Assembly: GCF_004137345.1 (NCBI RefSeq)
Contig: NZ_SDWV01000022.1
Location: forward strand, 1-64,000
Direction: 5' to 3'
Source of the DNA: Nocardioides zhouii
GTDB taxonomy: Bacteria; Actinomycetota; Actinomycetes; Propionibacteriales; Nocardioidaceae
Length of the DNA: 64,000 nucleotides
Shown: positions 19,006 to 27,959 of the stretch, piece by piece
Position numbering within the stretch: the stretch's first letter is position 1
Layout of the letters: each line of letters opens with the position of its first letter
The notes under the pieces: model-generated
The model's input: the letters and a program-made list of their open reading frames with translations, nothing else
What the model was told of the DNA's origin: nothing
Databases searched by the model: none
Program-made: the position numbers and the translations under genes

Positions 19006-19055
19006 ATTTACCGATACTGTAAATTTTCTTTGAGATATCGCCGGTGTCAGTAAAC
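19006..19055 (-). promoter_or_regulatory. Dyad operator and conserved box upstream of reductase copy 1
   Basis: ATTTAC-CGATACT-GTAAAT (19006-19024) is a perfect inverted repeat with 6-base arms. Eleven bases further lies ATATCGCCGGTGTCAGTAAAC (split here at 19035-19055), which recurs almost unchanged at 24590-24609. Conservation of both boxes in a duplicated upstream region argues that they are functional regulatory sites. They sit about 230-280 bases before the GTG start, so a leader transcript is possible. Confidence 0.5.
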
Positions 19056-19188
19056 AGAACCAGGATTCAACGCCCGATCTGTCAGCGAGCCCTTGACGGG
19101 TAGCCCCGTGGTGATACGAGCCGGACTTGGCCAAACATCGAGGAGCGAGCCGACACCCGGTTGACTGCAGATCTATCCATAGGTCAGA

Positions 19189-19213
19189 CGGCCTCGACAT
19201 GAGTCCGAGGCCG
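19189..19213. terminator. GC-rich hairpin after reductase copy 2
   Basis: CGGCCTCG and CGAGGCCG form a perfect 8-base stem around a 9-base loop. It lies about 230 bases beyond the stop of the minus-strand reductase gene at 19446. There is no T-run, so it could be a weak terminator or an unrelated stem. Confidence 0.35.
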
Positions 19214-19445
19214 CGGCGGCTCTGGGGCGCTGTGCTGGAGCACGGCTGTGGAGGCTCTCGAGCCGCACCTTTGGGCTACCTGGCGCCGTGAGGATCCTGG
19301 GTCGGGGCTGCATGTGGTCCACCAGGGACTCCTCGCCCAGCGTGCAACGTCAGCCGTCTCCTCGGTCGTCCACCGAATAGGTCCTCGATTGGGTGAGACG
19401 CAGTCCGCATCGCCTCGGTCTCGTCCACCCCAAGGACCGCGGAGG

Positions 19446-20339
19446 TCACTTCTCAGCCGAACGAACGCGGGCGCGCGCAGCGCTCAACTCCGAGCGATAC
19501 ACGGAAGTGATGTCGCTCGGTCCTTCGCCGTTGTCCCGCGCGTACTCCAACGTCGCTTCGGCGGCGGATATGAGGCGAGCATCGAAACCGAAGGTCTTCA
19601 TGCTCTCCGCGGAACGCGCCGCGCCGCCAAGCCATGCTTCGATTGTGGCCATCTCGGTGGCATGCTCGTCGTTGGCCAGCTTCGGCGCTGCGTAGTCGCA
19701 GTACTCAGCCAACTTGCGGATCCCTTCCCGCAACGATCGCATCACCAGCGCTTCGGACACACCCGCCGCCTTGCCGTAGGCAGCGGCCTCCATCATCGAC
19801 ACCAAGGCAGGGATGAAGAAGCATTCGTTGGCGTTGTTAAGCGCGCGTACTGCACCCGGCCTTGAACTGATGTGCTCAGAACCTCCGCCCAGGATGACGA
19901 GCGTTTCGCGGTGGCGTTCCCACACGTCCTGCGAGCCTGAGAACATCACCCGCGCATGGGCGCCCCCCACCTCGGCTGGGAACGCGACGACGGTGCCCTC
20001 AAGCGTCAAGACGTCGTTCGTGCGCGCAAAAGCAGCAAGTGCCTCTGCGTCCGCCATTGATCCGGTCGTGAGGTTCACAAGATCCAGTCGCCGGCTGTGT
20101 TCCCCTAACACGCCGAGGACTTTGCGCGCGGCGTTCGTGTCGCTCACTACGACGATTGCGAGTGGGCTGGCATCGAGTGCATCCGTGACGGTCGACGCTA
20201 CCGAGGCGCCCTGACTTCCGAGCAGCAGTGCGCGTGCGGCCGTCCGATTCCAGACAGTGACGCTCCTACCTGCGCTGAGCAGCGAACGAGCGATCGCGGA
20301 GCCCATTAGCCCCGTGCCAAGCACACTGACGTCGGTCAC
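19446..20339 (-). CDS. NAD(P)-dependent imine-reductase-like dehydrogenase (copy 2)
   Basis: This 297-aa paralogue of the protein at 17867 has the same Rossmann start, VSVLGTGLMGSAIARSLL, an NRT motif and the helical C-terminal domain (KAAGVSEALVMRSLREGI). The start is a GTG at 20339 preceded by AAAGGG; an ATG 22 codons upstream would overlap the spacer to the ATPase gene. It is the last gene of importer operon 2, 69 bases after the double-ATPase. A substrate such as a cyclic imine or beta-hydroxyacid brought in by that transporter is plausible, not shown. Confidence 0.8.
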   Translation of the reverse strand: MTDVSVLGTGLMGSAIARSLLSAGRSVTVWNRTAARALLLGSQGASVASTVTDALDASPLAIVVVSDTNAARKVLGVLGEHSRRLDLVNLTTGSMADAEALAAFARTNDVLTLEGTVVAFPAEVGGAHARVMFSGSQDVWERHRETLVILGGGSEHISSRPGAVRALNNANECFFIPALVSMMEAAAYGKAAGVSEALVMRSLREGIRKLAEYCDYAAPKLANDEHATEMATIEAWLGGAARSAESMKTFGFDARLISAAEATLEYARDNGEGPSDITSVYRSELSAARARVRSAEK

Positions 20340-20408
20340 ATGATCCCTTTCGAGCTCACCCACCGAGCGGATGCCCCCGCCGAAGCGCACGACTGTCGAC
20401 GTCAATCA

Positions 20409-22232
20409 TCACAGGGAGACCGGAAACGGATCGTTGGCCGAAGAAGGTGTTCGGCTCACCGTGGGCGCCGCTGCCAGGAGACGGCGGGTGTAATCGGACG
20501 TGGGGGCGCGCAGGACATCGCGTGTAGGACCCCGGTCGACGATGGATCCGCGGTCAAGAACGAGGACAGTGTCAGCGATGGTCGCGACGACGCCGAGGTC
20601 GTGGGTGATGAACAACAGTCCCAGACCGAAATCGTCTCGCAGGTCGAGCAGCAGCTGGAGTACCGCGGCCTGCACGGAGACGTCGAGTGCAGACGTGATC
20701 TCGTCACATAGGAGAATATCTGGCTGCGCGGCCAAGGCCCGGGCTACAGCAACACGTTGGCGTTCACCGCCGGATAGCTCGTGCGGGTAGCGGTTCGCGA
20801 GCCGGACTGGGAGTCGCACGCACTCCAACAGTCGCGCAACCTCAGCGGGGAGCGAGCGGCGGTCGAGCTTGCGCAACACCTGAGCGGGACGCGCGATGGC
20901 CTCGGCAACCGTCTGTCTCGGATTCAGGGCTGCGGCCGGATTCTGGAAGATGAGCTGGATCCGCCGCCGCTGCTCACGACTACGGTGGTTCACCAGGCTC
21001 GGGAGTGCGTGACCATCCAGCAGGACCCGACCACCGGCTATGGGGTGAAGCCCCGCGATCGTGCGCAGGATTGTCGTCTTCCCGCTGCCGGACTCACCCA
21101 CCAGCGCAACGCACTCGCCCTTGTTGACATCGAAGCTGATCTGCTCGGCCGCAACAGTGACTTCGCGGTGAGACCTGTGTTCGGCTTTCAGGTCTCCGAT
21201 CATCAACAGAGGTTGCTCCCCGATCTCCGATGGTCGCGGAAGCGTCTCGACGGAGAACGTGCGCACGGGGGGCGTTTTCCTGTGATGGATGCAGCGCACG
21301 CGTCGCGTGTCGCCGATCGGTTCCAGCGTTGGCATCTCTGCCACGCAGTCATCGGTTCTTTGAGGGCAACGCGGCGCGAATGGGCACCCTGACGGCCGCT
21401 CGCCAACCCCGACCGCGATTCCCGGCATGGGCTCCAGCACACGAGGGCGGACATGGTCGGGAATCGAGGCGAGAAGACCGCGGGTGTAAGGGTGGCGTGG
21501 ATTCCGCAGCACCTGTTCGGCCGGCCCCTCCTCAACCACTCGTCCGGCATACATGACGGCGATCCGGTCGGCGACCTCGCTCACGGCGGCGAGGTCGTGC
21601 GTCACGTACACCATCGCGACGCCTTGTTCTGTGCGCAGCCGTCGCAACTCGGCGAGGATCTGCGCCTGGGTGACCACGTCCAACCCGGTAGTGGGCTCAT
21701 CGAGGATCACCACCGCCGGCTCGCGGCACAGCGCCAGCGCGATCGAGACTCGCTGCTGCTGGCCACCAGAGATCTGGTGGGGGAACCGGCTTGCCACCGT
21801 TTTGGCTTGGCCGAAGCCGACCCGTCGTAGAGCATCCTCTGCTGCGTTGTTGCCTGGCCTTGGGGTGCCGTGCGCACCCAGCACATCCTTAAGCGCCGCC
21901 GCGACCTTGAGAGACGGATTGAGGGCTTGGGCCGGGTCTTGCGGTACGTACGAAATGATGGAACCGCGCATCGGCCGCATCGACTCATCCATATGCAGCG
22001 CTTTGCCCTCGATGCGCAACTGGCCAGCGGCAATGAAAGTGCCTGGAGTCGAGTAACCTAGCAGCGAGAGTGCCGTGGTGGTCTTGCCCGACCCCGACTC
22101 TCCCACCACGCCCAGGATTTCACCGGCGTGCAATGTCAGATCGACATCCTCGACCACCGGGTCGCCAGTGGAAAGACAGACGGAGAGCCCGCGAAGCACG
22201 AGTACCTCCGACCCGATTGAATGGTCGTTCAT
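20409..22232 (-). CDS. Fused double-ATPase of dipeptide-type ABC importer 2
   Basis: The 607-aa protein contains two complete ABC ATPases in one chain, equivalent to DppD plus DppF. Domain 1 (about residues 10-320) has GVVGESGSGKTTTALSLL, ISGGQQQRVSIALAL and VVILDEPTTGLDVV, plus an oligo_HPY tail with CPFAPRCPQRTDDC. Domain 2 (about 345-600) has ALVGESGSGKTTILRTI, LSGGERQRVAVARALA and ILLCDEITSALDVS. Its ATG overlaps the stop of the DppC-like gene as ATGA. It powers the permeases encoded upstream. Confidence 0.9.
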   Translation of the reverse strand: MNDHSIGSEVLVLRGLSVCLSTGDPVVEDVDLTLHAGEILGVVGESGSGKTTTALSLLGYSTPGTFIAAGQLRIEGKALHMDESMRPMRGSIISYVPQDPAQALNPSLKVAAALKDVLGAHGTPRPGNNAAEDALRRVGFGQAKTVASRFPHQISGGQQQRVSIALALCREPAVVILDEPTTGLDVVTQAQILAELRRLRTEQGVAMVYVTHDLAAVSEVADRIAVMYAGRVVEEGPAEQVLRNPRHPYTRGLLASIPDHVRPRVLEPMPGIAVGVGERPSGCPFAPRCPQRTDDCVAEMPTLEPIGDTRRVRCIHHRKTPPVRTFSVETLPRPSEIGEQPLLMIGDLKAEHRSHREVTVAAEQISFDVNKGECVALVGESGSGKTTILRTIAGLHPIAGGRVLLDGHALPSLVNHRSREQRRRIQLIFQNPAAALNPRQTVAEAIARPAQVLRKLDRRSLPAEVARLLECVRLPVRLANRYPHELSGGERQRVAVARALAAQPDILLCDEITSALDVSVQAAVLQLLLDLRDDFGLGLLFITHDLGVVATIADTVLVLDRGSIVDRGPTRDVLRAPTSDYTRRLLAAAPTVSRTPSSANDPFPVSL

Positions 22233-23089
22233 GAGCGCTCCTTAATGTATGCGTCACCCAGGAGATTCACCGCTACGGTGAGCGCGGCCAAGAGCAATGC
22301 CGGTAGCAAGACTGCCCAGACGTTGCCGGCGATGATAGTGCGATTCTCTGCCACCATCAGTCCCCAGTTCGCGGCCGGTGGCCGCGATCCAAGGCCGAGA
22401 AAGTTGACGCTGGCTGTGAGGGTGACCGCCCAGCCGAAACGCACCCCAAAGTCAGCCAGCATGGATTGCGCGATGTTGGGGAGAACCTCGCGGCGCATAA
22501 TTGCCAAACGGGTCTCGCCCCGTGCCACTGCTGCCTCTACATACGAGGTGGTTGACACCCTCAGCGTGGCCGTGCGCACCAGACGCGCGACGCCCGGAAA
22601 CAAGACAAGGACGATGCCGATGCTCAATACGCCGGCACTCGATCCGGCGCCGGTGAGCAGAACCAGAAGCAGCAACAGCGCCGGAAATGCCAAGAAGAGG
22701 TCGACAAAACGCATGATGATCGGATCCAAAATGGAGCGGCTCAGGCCCGCGACCATTCCAATGGTCATTCCCACCACGTAGGTCATGCCAATCGATGCCA
22801 GTGAGAGCCACAGGACTGGCAAGCCTCCGTACAGCACTCGACTGAGCACATCGCGCCCAAGGAAGTCTGTCCCTAAGAGAGCCGTGCTGGATGGACCGGC
22901 GCCAGGCACGCCGACCGGTTGGGCCAGTGGGTGGGGAGCCACCAGTGGCCCGATCAATGCCAAGCTGAGGACGACGACCAGTAATACCAGCCCAGTGACG
23001 CCCTCGCGTGTGCCAGTGAGCCAGGACAACGGGCTCCGCAACCGTTGGAAGCTCGAGGCAGCGGCCGGCGTCGAAGCGGTAGCGGTCAC
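22229..23089 (-). CDS. ABC transporter permease (DppC-like), importer 2
   Basis: This 286-aa membrane permease has a first transmembrane helix near residues 32-52 and the family sequence LLGTDFLGRDVLSRVLYGG, then several more helices. The coupling loop is in EAAVARGETRLAIMRREVLPN. It is joined to both neighbours by 4-base overlaps (ATGA), consistent with a tightly coupled operon. With the DppB-like protein it forms the pore of importer 2. Confidence 0.88.
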   Translation of the reverse strand: MTATASTPAAASSFQRLRSPLSWLTGTREGVTGLVLLVVVLSLALIGPLVAPHPLAQPVGVPGAGPSSTALLGTDFLGRDVLSRVLYGGLPVLWLSLASIGMTYVVGMTIGMVAGLSRSILDPIIMRFVDLFLAFPALLLLLVLLTGAGSSAGVLSIGIVLVLFPGVARLVRTATLRVSTTSYVEAAVARGETRLAIMRREVLPNIAQSMLADFGVRFGWAVTLTASVNFLGLGSRPPAANWGLMVAENRTIIAGNVWAVLLPALLLAALTVAVNLLGDAYIKERS

Positions 23090-24144
23090 CGGAGACCGGT
23101 CCGGAGCTTCGGGACCGCGAGTACCACGATCACATCGGCCAGAACGTTGATGGCGATATACACCCCTGCAAGAACGAATGTGACTGCGAGCACCGAGGAG
23201 ACGTCACGCAGAGTCACTGCCTGCACCAACGCCTGCCCGATCCCCGGGTACGCGAAAAGGGTCTCCACCACGATGATCCCTCCGAATAGATACTGCAGCG
23301 CCTGAGCGAATGTCTGCACGCTCGGAGCCAGGGCGTTGCGTAGGGCGTATCGCCACAGCACACGTACTTCACTGATTCCAGAGAGCCTTGCCATGGTCAC
23401 ATATCTCTCGGAGAGCGTGTCTAGCACTCCCGCTCGTACTTGCCGCGCACAGAACGCGACCGAGACACCCAGAAGCGTCAGGACCGGCAACACAAGCTCG
23501 CCCACGTCGGCCAGCGGACTCGTACCGGGTGGAATAAGCGATACCGGTGGAAACAGCCCGAGCCCCGAAAAGAATATGGCGATCAGAAGCGTCCCGAACA
23601 CAAATTCCGGGAGAGCGCCGATAACGAGAGAGATGTATGACACCGCGTAGTCGCCGGCACGGCCTGCACGCACTGCGGCGAAGGTTCCCAACAATAGAGA
23701 GATTGGGATGAGGCACACAATCGAAATCAACGCCAGGACTACGCTGTTGCGTAAGGGGATCCCAATCAGCGACGTCACCGACGATTCAGGATTGCCTTGG
23801 ACTACAGCCACCGCAGACTCACCGAGATCCCCCCGGACCGTACCGATTAGCCAGTTGCCGTAACGGGTGAGTACCGGCTCATCCAGGTGCAGCTGGTGGT
23901 TAAGTTTCGCCACCAGCTCCGGAGTTGCGTTACGACCCAGTACGGTCTCGGCAACGTTGCCCGGCAGCGCGTTGGTGGCCAGGAAAATCATGAAGGACGC
24001 GAAGAGAAGTGTTACCACCCCTGCGACCAGCCGTCGCGCCACGAACCATAGCAACGGATGACGATGCCGCTGGCGGCCCGCGACGCCCGGGCGAGAGTGC
24101 CTCTCGCCAGTAATTGCGACCTGTTGGTCGGCCGCGCTCACCAC
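23086..24144 (-). CDS. ABC transporter permease (DppB-like), importer 2
   Basis: The 352-aa permease has an unusual basic N-terminal tail of about 30 residues (RHSRPGVAGRQRHRHPLLWF) before the first helix, then the normal DppB layout with the coupling loop in RYVTMARLSGISEVRVLWRYA. Two adjacent GTG codons (24144 and 24141) can start it. The second overlaps the stop of a 50-codon remnant of an imine-reductase gene as GTGA, so translation may depend on that short frame. It is the first complete gene of importer operon 2, which lacks a binding-protein gene. Confidence 0.87.
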   Translation of the reverse strand: MVSAADQQVAITGERHSRPGVAGRQRHRHPLLWFVARRLVAGVVTLLFASFMIFLATNALPGNVAETVLGRNATPELVAKLNHQLHLDEPVLTRYGNWLIGTVRGDLGESAVAVVQGNPESSVTSLIGIPLRNSVVLALISIVCLIPISLLLGTFAAVRAGRAGDYAVSYISLVIGALPEFVFGTLLIAIFFSGLGLFPPVSLIPPGTSPLADVGELVLPVLTLLGVSVAFCARQVRAGVLDTLSERYVTMARLSGISEVRVLWRYALRNALAPSVQTFAQALQYLFGGIIVVETLFAYPGIGQALVQAVTLRDVSSVLAVTFVLAGVYIAINVLADVIVVLAVPKLRTGLR

Positions 24145-24290
24145 ACACCATCCAGCTGGAACATACGGGGCGGCTTCCAGCTATTCATGATGACCGCCCC
24201 CACCTTCGCGAGGCATTCGCGGGCCGAGGCGCTGCCGAGCTGCTCGTGGATGGCGGATCGTGTCGATCCTGTGCCGAGGACTGCAATCAC
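24138..24290 (-). pseudogene. Truncated imine-reductase-like frame acting as leader of importer 2
   Basis: A GTG at 24290, preceded by GGAGG with the same spacing as in copy 1 (18775), opens a 50-codon frame. It begins VIAVLGTGSTRSAI, clearly related to VIAVIGTGSMGSAL of copy 1. The GxGxMG motif is damaged (ST for SM), and similarity is lost after about 20 codons. The frame stops within the start of the DppB-like gene. It looks like a decayed copy left by duplication. Because its stop overlaps the permease start, it may now couple translation of importer 2. Confidence 0.65.
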
Positions 24291-25096
24291 AATGACCTCC
24301 AGTAGGTGGTCGACGCCGAGAAGGAGTCGGCCAGTCGTGACCTCGAATTTGGTGCTGCGTGACACGCACCGACAGTGGTGGCTGAATTTGCACGGTTGGG
24401 ATCGCCCACATCTCGGGCGGGCCAGCACCGGCCGGGATGAAGATCCCGAGGTGTTGGAACTCGCACGGCCGTGCTCCCGTGCAGCGCTGCTCGCGCGTTC
24501 TTGCGTCACTTTTCGCGTCGGCGTGTTGTGAGAACACTGCCACGCACGAGCCTCAGGGTTATTTACGGATGTTGTACACTTTTCTTCGTCTATCGCCGGT
24601 GTCGGTAAGTTGTGGTCGACCATGCCCCCTGCGGCGGCGAAGACGCTGTGCCCGCCGCATCGGGTGGAGCCTGGGTAGAAGCGCGCCTCGCAGACGGTCG
24701 CCTTCTGGGCTGTCCGTCGCGGAGCGGCATAGGCCGGCACCATCCGGCCGCGGCGTTGCCTGGCTATCTATCGTCATCTCAAATCTTCGTCAACGGGGAA
24801 GAATCCCGGACGTCGACCGTTGCGCGTACGCGCTTTTCGGGACACGACTCGTCTCAACACCCCACTCGGCCAGCTTCGATAATTGTGCACGCATCACGCC
24901 ACACAAGAACCCACGCGCGTAGGCGATCGGGTTCGATTCGGCCATGCGCGGAACGCTTGACGTCAGCCGAGGCCATCAACGCGTTGTTCCACTACTTCAT
25001 GCACTCGTCCGAGTTTGTACCGAACGGGTCCCGCACCCAGTCGGGACGGTCAGCGCATGGTTACAGGAGTCTCGCGCCATCGTGATTGAGTTGCAG
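24291..25096. other. 806-base gap holding a duplicated control region
   Basis: Bases 24291-24610 match the upstream region of reductase copy 1 (18776-19055) at several blocks: ACCTCCAGTA near the ribosome binding site, ACACTGCCAC (24533-24542), ATTTAC-GGATGTT-GTACAC (24561-24579, one arm degraded) and TATCGCCGGTGTCGGTAA (from 24591). The promoter of importer 2 is probably here. From 24611 to 25096 I see no gene or site. Confidence 0.5.
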
Positions 25097-27538
25097 CTAG
25101 GCACGCCCACCCGAGCCATCGGCTTGAATCGCAGTCGGCGCCCCTGTCCCCAGCATCCCCGTACCACCAGCCATCGCCGCCAGCACCTTTTCGGGTGTCA
25201 AGGGAAGGCTACGCAGCACCACGCCGAACGGACTTAGCGCGTCGTTCACCGCATTGAGCACTGCGGCGGGGGCGGCAATCAACCCAGACTCCCCCATTCC
25301 TTTGACTCCCGAAGGCGTGTGCTTCGAGCGTGTTTCGAGGTGGGATATCTCGAATGGAGGTGCGACGTCCATAGTGGGCAGCCCGTAGTCGAGAAACGTG
25401 GTGGTCAGCAGCTGACCGGAAGCGTCGTAAACGAGCTCCTCGAACACAGAAGCGCCGATGCCTTGGACAACGCCGCCTCGAATCTGACCCTCGACGATAT
25501 TCGGGTTGATGACGGTACCGCAGTCCTCCACCGAGTAAACCTTCTCGAACTTCACGAAACCGGTTTCGGCATCGATCTCCACCAAGATTGCGTGCGCCCC
25601 GTTGCTGAACATCGCCCTTGCTGGGTCGTAGGCCTGAGTCGCTTCGAGGGACGGCTCGAAGCCCTCGGGCCAAGCGCTCATGTCGAAATAGATGGAAGCC
25701 GCTACGTCGGAAACAGACACGGAGACGTCAGCGACGCCCTTCACTAGTGCCACTCCGTCGACTATCTCAATATCGTCGGGCGAGGCCTCTAGGAGATTCG
25801 CAGCGACGGCGCACACTTTTTCTCGGATCACGCCGGCGGCACGGGCTACGGCACCACCAGCTATCACTGCTCCCCGACTACCGATGGTCCCGGATCCGTA
25901 GGCGTGCAACGTGGAGCGGGCGGTCTGCACGCTCACGTCCTGCACCTTGATGCCAAGGGTGTCAGCTGCCATCTGGGCCATGGTGGTGGCGAGCCCTTGC
26001 CCCTGTGCGGAGAGCCCAATGGTTACATTGGCAGTGCCGGTGGGGTTCAGCCGAACGGTCGCGGTGTCGTGATAGACGGTCTTTGAACCGTGCGCATGGC
26101 TCCCTGCTGTGCTTTCGCCGCTGCTCTCGACGAAGAAACTGAGCCCTAAACCCAAGTATCGGCCTTCCTCACGCGACTCAGCTTGTCGACGCAGGAAGGC
26201 TGGGTAGTCCACCATTCGCTCAAGCACGTCGATGGACTCCAGCCAGCTGCCCTCCTCGTAGACGATCCCTTGGGGATTGGTCCATGGAAACGTGCTGACG
26301 ACGTTGCGGCGCCTGAATTCGAATGGTGACATGCCAAGCGCGCGGGCAGCGTCGTCGGCAAGGCATTCCCTGGCGAGGGTGCCAGCCATGTACCCCACGC
26401 CGCGGTACGCGCCCACAGGTGTCTTGTTGGTTGCCACCGCGGTGTAGGTGTACTCAACAGCTGGCGCGTCATAGATACCCGTCGGCGTCATCACCGTTGC
26501 GCACCAAGGTTCGATGACCATTGACCACGGCGGCATGTGGTAGGCGCCGCCATCGCCGAGCGCGTGAGTCCGGACACCAACGATTCGGCCGTCGCGGTCG
26601 AGGGCGTAGGCGATATCTACATACTGCTCGTGCGCATGTGCTCCTGCCATCAGGTTCTCCCGCCGATCCTCGATCCACTTGACGGGACGGTCCAATTCTC
26701 GAGCGAGGAGCGGCAGCAACATCTCTTCGGGATATACGTGCGCTTTTTGGCCGAACCCCCCGCCGGTATCGGGCGTGATGATCTCAACCTCGTGCTCGCC
26801 GAACCCGAGATGCGCGGAGATCATGGACTGCAGCAGGTGAGGCATCTGCGTGTTGGACCAGAGGCGTAGCGACTTCGAGGCCCAATCGTAGTCGGCGATG
26901 ACGCCGCGTGTCTCCATTGGCGCTGCCGAGACTCGGCAGGTGTAGAAGCGTCCTTGGACGACCTTGTCAGCCTGCTCGAACGCGCCAGCGATGTCCCCGA
27001 AAGTTGCGCCGCCCCGAAGCCCCACGTTGTCGGGGAGTTGCGGGTTGGCGACAGCGCCCATCGCCACCGCGGCATCGGCGTCGGTCACTGCTGGTAACGC
27101 CTCGAAGTCCCAGTCGACCAGCTCGCAGGCGTCCTCCGCGGCATAGCGCGACTCGGCCACCACGACGGCAAGCGGCTCGCCGACGTACAGCACTTCGGTC
27201 GTGGCCAGTAGCGGCATGGTGGTAGGGACGAAACCCTCCATGGCAGACTCGACGGGCAATCCTTCACAGAACGGCGCGACGTCCACGCCCGACCAGGCAA
27301 GGTAAACGCCCTCGCAGTCCCGCACCGCCGAGAGATCGAGATGCGTGATGCGTGCGTGAGCCACAGGACTACGTATGAACGCGACATGCAGTTGTCGGGG
27401 CAAATTTATGTCCGCGATGAATTCGGCCCGTCCACGAAGCAGTTGAGGGTCTTCAGAGCGCAACACTCTGGTTCCGACCGACCGAGCCTCAATGACCGGC
27501 GTCACCATATGTGGGTGTTGTTTGATGGTCTCCATCAT
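25097..27538 (-). CDS. Molybdenum hydroxylase large subunit (xanthine dehydrogenase family), orphan
   Basis: This 813-aa protein matches the full length of the molybdopterin-binding large subunit of xanthine/aldehyde oxidase-type enzymes. Motifs include GGGFGQKAHVYPEE (about residue 260), GAYRGVGYMAGTLAREC (about 378) and LSAQGQGLATTMAQM. The active-site glutamate is in KGMGESGLIAAP near the C-terminus. It has AYRGVGY, not the AYxCSFR of form I CO dehydrogenase, so it likely hydroxylates an aromatic heterocycle, ketone or aldehyde. The start follows a GGGAGAG box. The usual iron-sulfur and FAD subunit genes are not adjacent. Confidence 0.88.
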   Translation of the reverse strand: MMETIKQHPHMVTPVIEARSVGTRVLRSEDPQLLRGRAEFIADINLPRQLHVAFIRSPVAHARITHLDLSAVRDCEGVYLAWSGVDVAPFCEGLPVESAMEGFVPTTMPLLATTEVLYVGEPLAVVVAESRYAAEDACELVDWDFEALPAVTDADAAVAMGAVANPQLPDNVGLRGGATFGDIAGAFEQADKVVQGRFYTCRVSAAPMETRGVIADYDWASKSLRLWSNTQMPHLLQSMISAHLGFGEHEVEIITPDTGGGFGQKAHVYPEEMLLPLLARELDRPVKWIEDRRENLMAGAHAHEQYVDIAYALDRDGRIVGVRTHALGDGGAYHMPPWSMVIEPWCATVMTPTGIYDAPAVEYTYTAVATNKTPVGAYRGVGYMAGTLARECLADDAARALGMSPFEFRRRNVVSTFPWTNPQGIVYEEGSWLESIDVLERMVDYPAFLRRQAESREEGRYLGLGLSFFVESSGESTAGSHAHGSKTVYHDTATVRLNPTGTANVTIGLSAQGQGLATTMAQMAADTLGIKVQDVSVQTARSTLHAYGSGTIGSRGAVIAGGAVARAAGVIREKVCAVAANLLEASPDDIEIVDGVALVKGVADVSVSVSDVAASIYFDMSAWPEGFEPSLEATQAYDPARAMFSNGAHAILVEIDAETGFVKFEKVYSVEDCGTVINPNIVEGQIRGGVVQGIGASVFEELVYDASGQLLTTTFLDYGLPTMDVAPPFEISHLETRSKHTPSGVKGMGESGLIAAPAAVLNAVNDALSPFGVVLRSLPLTPEKVLAAMAGGTGMLGTGAPTAIQADGSGGRA

Positions 27539-27959
27539 TCACTCTCCCTGCTGCTTCGACGCAGCTGGTCTTGACGGCGTGGCCGGGACATTGTTCGCTC
27601 CTCCGCAGCGGCGAACCACTGAGAGGAAGCCGGCCATGCGGACCTCACGCTCAATCTGCTCCGTTGGCGTGCTATAGGCACGTCCACAGCTGCTGCGTCA
27701 TCTTCGCGCGTGAAGTACGCGAAGGTTCTTCACATAACGAAAAAGCGCAGTCCATTTTTTTCGGAATCCGCAAGGAGGCGCCCTCGTTGGGCCGACTCCC
27801 AGCTCCAAGCCCATCGGGCTCATCCCGGCGTGCCGCGCGGAAGTGAACCGGGGGTTCACGCAAACGACTCCGCCAAACGAGGCGCGATGCGACGTGATGG
27901 GACCAGTCCAGGCTGCTTCGAGCGCCTTGCGGCCAGCGCACTAGTAAAACCCACGGTGT
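27539..27959. other. 421-base gap between the metabolic region and the first integrase
   Basis: No gene is supported. The right part probably contains the left boundary of the mobile DNA, because an integrase gene starts the next region and ends at 27960. A poly-T stretch (TTTTTTT at about 27755) and AT-rich bases stand out in a GC-rich background. No attachment site or direct repeat could be identified here by eye. Confidence 0.4.

Larger units (their letters stand above)
18776..19445. other. 670-base gap holding the control region of reductase copy 1
   Basis: No convincing gene lies here. The right-to-left promoter region of reductase copy 1 occupies about 18776-19060 and is duplicated at 24291-24610, ahead of importer 2. 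Bases 19060-19445 contain a hairpin (19189-19213) and nothing else that I can identify. Confidence 0.5.

Noticed and set aside
25097..27538. Carbon monoxide dehydrogenase (CoxL)
   Set aside because: The diagnostic AYxCSFR is replaced by AYRGVGY and the small and medium subunits are missing, so I call only the family.
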